DNA of 64,000 bases from Brachyhypopomus gauderio (lineage: Eukaryota > Chordata > Actinopteri > Gymnotiformes > Hypopomidae): positions 641,501 through 705,500 of the forward strand of contig NC_135213.1 of the NCBI RefSeq assembly GCF_052324685.1, given 5' to 3'. The notes below the pieces were generated by a model, which saw nothing but the letters and a program-made list of their open reading frames with translations, did not search any database and was not told where the DNA came from. Shown here piece by piece: positions 62,276 to 64,000 of the stretch. Positions within the stretch are counted from its first letter, which is position 1, and each line of letters begins with the position of its first letter. The translations under genes and the position numbers were made by a program.

Positions 62276-64000
62276 CTTTGTACAAGGACAGAAAGGTATG
62301 GTGAAGAATTAGTAATGGCATGCCCCACACCATGTACTCAGGCAAGGGGTAGTAATCTAGCAGATTCTTGTGGTTAACACAGCACATTTTCCCTAATGGT
62401 TTAAGACTATAAGCACCCATGTCAGGAAGACGCACAGCCTGACGCTCCTCTGTAATAAAATGTATTTCTAAACCCTCATGAACGAGAATTACTTTAATTT
62501 TTCCCACTACAAGGTCTTCTTGTTCACCAATCAAGATGTACATGTTCTTTTTGTATTTTGTGCCCTTCACTGTAACTTCATGTGCTATCTCAGTGTTGAG
62601 AGACTCAAAGTTGAGATGCGAAACTGCTTGTCTAATCTCATCATTATAGTCACCTAAAAAAAACTCTGCGCTTTTGACCACAGCAACATCTGCTGGAAAA
62701 AAATTTCCAGCATAAAGAAATGCCTGCAACAGCTGATGTCTCTCTGCTAGGGTTCCACAAAGATTTTTAAAGTTGTGCAATTTTCTGGCACATTGCTTAA
62801 AATATGTATGTTTGCTCTCAAATCTTAGAGTCCATAGACGTATGAGAGGCCCAAAGTGAATGATCAGCTCAGGATAATGACTAAGGTAATGATGCTTGGG
62901 TTTTAGTGGTTGAGTAGGAAAGGCTTGCCTTCGAGAATACAGATATTCCTCCATTAGAACTCCTAAATAGGCTACTTGACCAGTAAAAATAGCTGGTGCA
63001 CATATGAGCTCAACAATCTCTCTTAGCTGCAAAATCAGCCTCCATATTTCACTCTCACTTGGATTACTGATTTTGTCTCTGATTAAGACTGGCAGCATCC
63101 TGAGTAAACACCAGTTTTGTGCAGCATGGCCAGATAGCTTTTCTCCCCCTGCACTAACCTCACTGGGTTTGTTGTTACCATCATTACCCAAGTACTTGAA
63201 TTGATTTATCCGTTGATTCAGTTCCCTATATGTGAATTGCTTGTCCACTGTTACAAGATAACGAATGTATAATGACAAATCAGAAGATACAACCCCTTCA
63301 AAAAGGTCGTGACCAAGACATGGAGGTAACCCTGGCTGACAGACATGAAAATAGCTTAGTTGATTAAACACAGAATCAAATTTGACACCACCACTGGAAC
63401 TCAAAGCTGCATTATCACTCAGAGACTGGAGGTGGTCTCTATGTAACTGCACTGTTCGCTTAACGCCTTTGAAAAGGGGATCTGCTTGAAAAGTTGCTCT
63501 GTCAATGGTACAATACCTACAGAAGTATTCACTCTTACTAAAATTTTCTATGAATCCTCCTATATTATGTGCACCTGGATTGTCCCCAACAATGGAACAC
63601 AATATTCCCTTGCAAACCTGTCCATCAGGAAAAGCAATGCCACCCATCTCTAGATCTTTAAGACCTTTTATCAAGGGACCCAAGACTTTCTCTTGACCAA
63701 AATGCTTGAAATCCTGCTCTCTGCAAAGTAGAACAAGCTGCAGTTGGTCAATGCTTGATCTATGATGTGGTGCAATATCTGCAAGAGTAGCATACACACA
63801 AAGTATTTTGTGTTTCTTCTTCCCAGATCCCAGAGGGTTGGCTACTTCTAAGGCATCCTGATATAGGATCAATCCAAATGAATTCTCTGCATGAAACAAC
63901 ACATTTTCTGACAAGTGTTTTCCATCCCAAACATCCTGAAGGATATCTTTAGCTTGGAATGATGTGGACACTTGTTTATGATGTTCCCTAATTGAGTCAA
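62259..64000 (-). CDS. CACTA/EnSpm-like (TNP2-type) transposase, N-terminus beyond window
   Basis: The frame is open from the window edge (in-frame from 63998) to a TGA at 62259, at least 580 residues. Blocks in order: ILYQDALEVANPLGSGKKKH, LVLLCREQDFKHFG, GILCSIVGDNPGAHNIGGF, SEYFCRYC (a C-x2-C), CLGHDLFEGVVSSDL, then KPKHHYLSHYPELI, FGPLIRLWTLRFESKHTYFK and AERHQLLQAFLY. GDN, GHDLFEG and RFESKH are plausible sites for the acidic catalytic residues. This pattern is that of animal EnSpm/CACTA transposases. No stop or frameshift is visible, so it may be active or recently so. The missing 5' part prevents a full judgement. Confidence 0.75.
   Translation of the reverse strand, partial: DSIREHHKQVSTSFQAKDILQDVWDGKHLSENVLFHAENSFGLILYQDALEVANPLGSGKKKHKILCVYATLADIAPHHRSSIDQLQLVLLCREQDFKHFGQEKVLGPLIKGLKDLEMGGIAFPDGQVCKGILCSIVGDNPGAHNIGGFIENFSKSEYFCRYCTIDRATFQADPLFKGVKRTVQLHRDHLQSLSDNAALSSSGGVKFDSVFNQLSYFHVCQPGLPPCLGHDLFEGVVSSDLSLYIRYLVTVDKQFTYRELNQRINQFKYLGNDGNNKPSEVSAGGEKLSGHAAQNWCLLRMLPVLIRDKISNPSESEIWRLILQLREIVELICAPAIFTGQVAYLGVLMEEYLYSRRQAFPTQPLKPKHHYLSHYPELIIHFGPLIRLWTLRFESKHTYFKQCARKLHNFKNLCGTLAERHQLLQAFLYAGNFFPADVAVVKSAEFFLGDYNDEIRQAVSHLNFESLNTEIAHEVTVKGTKYKKNMYILIGEQEDLVVGKIKVILVHEGLEIHFITEERQAVRLPDMGAYSLKPLGKMCCVNHKNLLDYYPLPEYMVWGMPLLILHHTFLSLYKDVPLD

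Larger units (their letters stand above)
58363..64000 (-). mobile_element. CACTA/EnSpm-type transposon, one end; continues past the window
   Basis: The terminus CACTGTAAAAAATTTACCCG at 58363 has the CACTR start of the CACTA superfamily and is followed by subterminal tandem repeats rich in TACTGTAATTTTTACAG palindromic motifs. It abuts a LINE without shared homology. Inside are a SAM-domain gene and a TNP2-like transposase, both pointing toward this end. The other terminus and the target duplication lie outside the window, so the superfamily call rests on the end sequence and the transposase. Confidence 0.65.

Overview
The window looks like chromosomal DNA of a teleost fish. Its genes are split by introns with vertebrate GT..AG splice sites. 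Its repeats are those of fish genomes: L2-type LINEs, tRNA-derived SINEs, hAT, Tc1/mariner, PIF/Harbinger and CACTA DNA transposons, and Ty3/gypsy chromoviruses with TGTCAYGG..CGTCACA LTRs. The gene set (two-Ig-domain receptors, a FAM111-type protease, a caspase-6-like enzyme, a SAM-domain protein tied to a CACTA transposase, an NLR NACHT fragment) also fits a bony fish. The species cannot be named from the sequence. No bacterial-type features are present.

Layout. 1-5.4 kb: nested hAT elements, a SINE and an L2 LINE tail. 5.6-9.4 kb: an intact-looking five-exon gene (minus strand) for a small type I membrane protein with two Ig domains; its introns hold a LINE carrying a Harbinger MITE and a SINE, a separate hAT, and a 32-bp minisatellite. 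10-18 kb: Tc1, solo LTR, Harbinger, hAT and LINE debris, including an inverted scrap of the Ig gene's transmembrane exon at 11.35 kb. 18.4-21.9 kb: a Ty3/gypsy chromovirus with both LTRs and a 5-bp target duplication, internally deleted. 22-26.5 kb: a long-inverted-repeat element, an NLR NACHT scrap and a hAT MITE. 26.75-28.76 kb: a FAM111-type serine protease gene (minus). 30-35.5 kb: a second Harbinger MITE, a Tc1 element with a LINE inside it, and an endogenous retrovirus pol remnant. 40.3-41.3 kb: a second copy of the Ig gene, broken by an intron-removing deletion. 41.7-43.2 kb: a long solo LTR. 43.6 kb: a near-perfect 131-bp palindrome joined to a tandem array. 45.2-49.4 kb: a six-exon caspase-6-like gene (plus). 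52.1-55.7 kb: a decayed Harbinger transposon holding a hAT that holds another MITE. 56.2-58.4 kb: two L2 LINEs, one inserted into the other head to head. 58.4 kb to the end: one end of a CACTA/EnSpm-type transposon with an intact five-exon SAM-domain gene and an open transposase frame that runs off the window edge.

Only five reading frames look intact: the first Ig receptor, the FAM111-like protease, the caspase, the SAM-domain protein and the transposase. The first three are probably host genes with immune or cell-death roles. The last two overlap by 17 nt and most likely form one transposon's gene pair. The two Ig copies are useful because one shows the empty site for insertions in the other.

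All calls come from reading the sequence by eye; no similarity search was run. Exon joins were checked only for splice consensus, phase and an uninterrupted frame.
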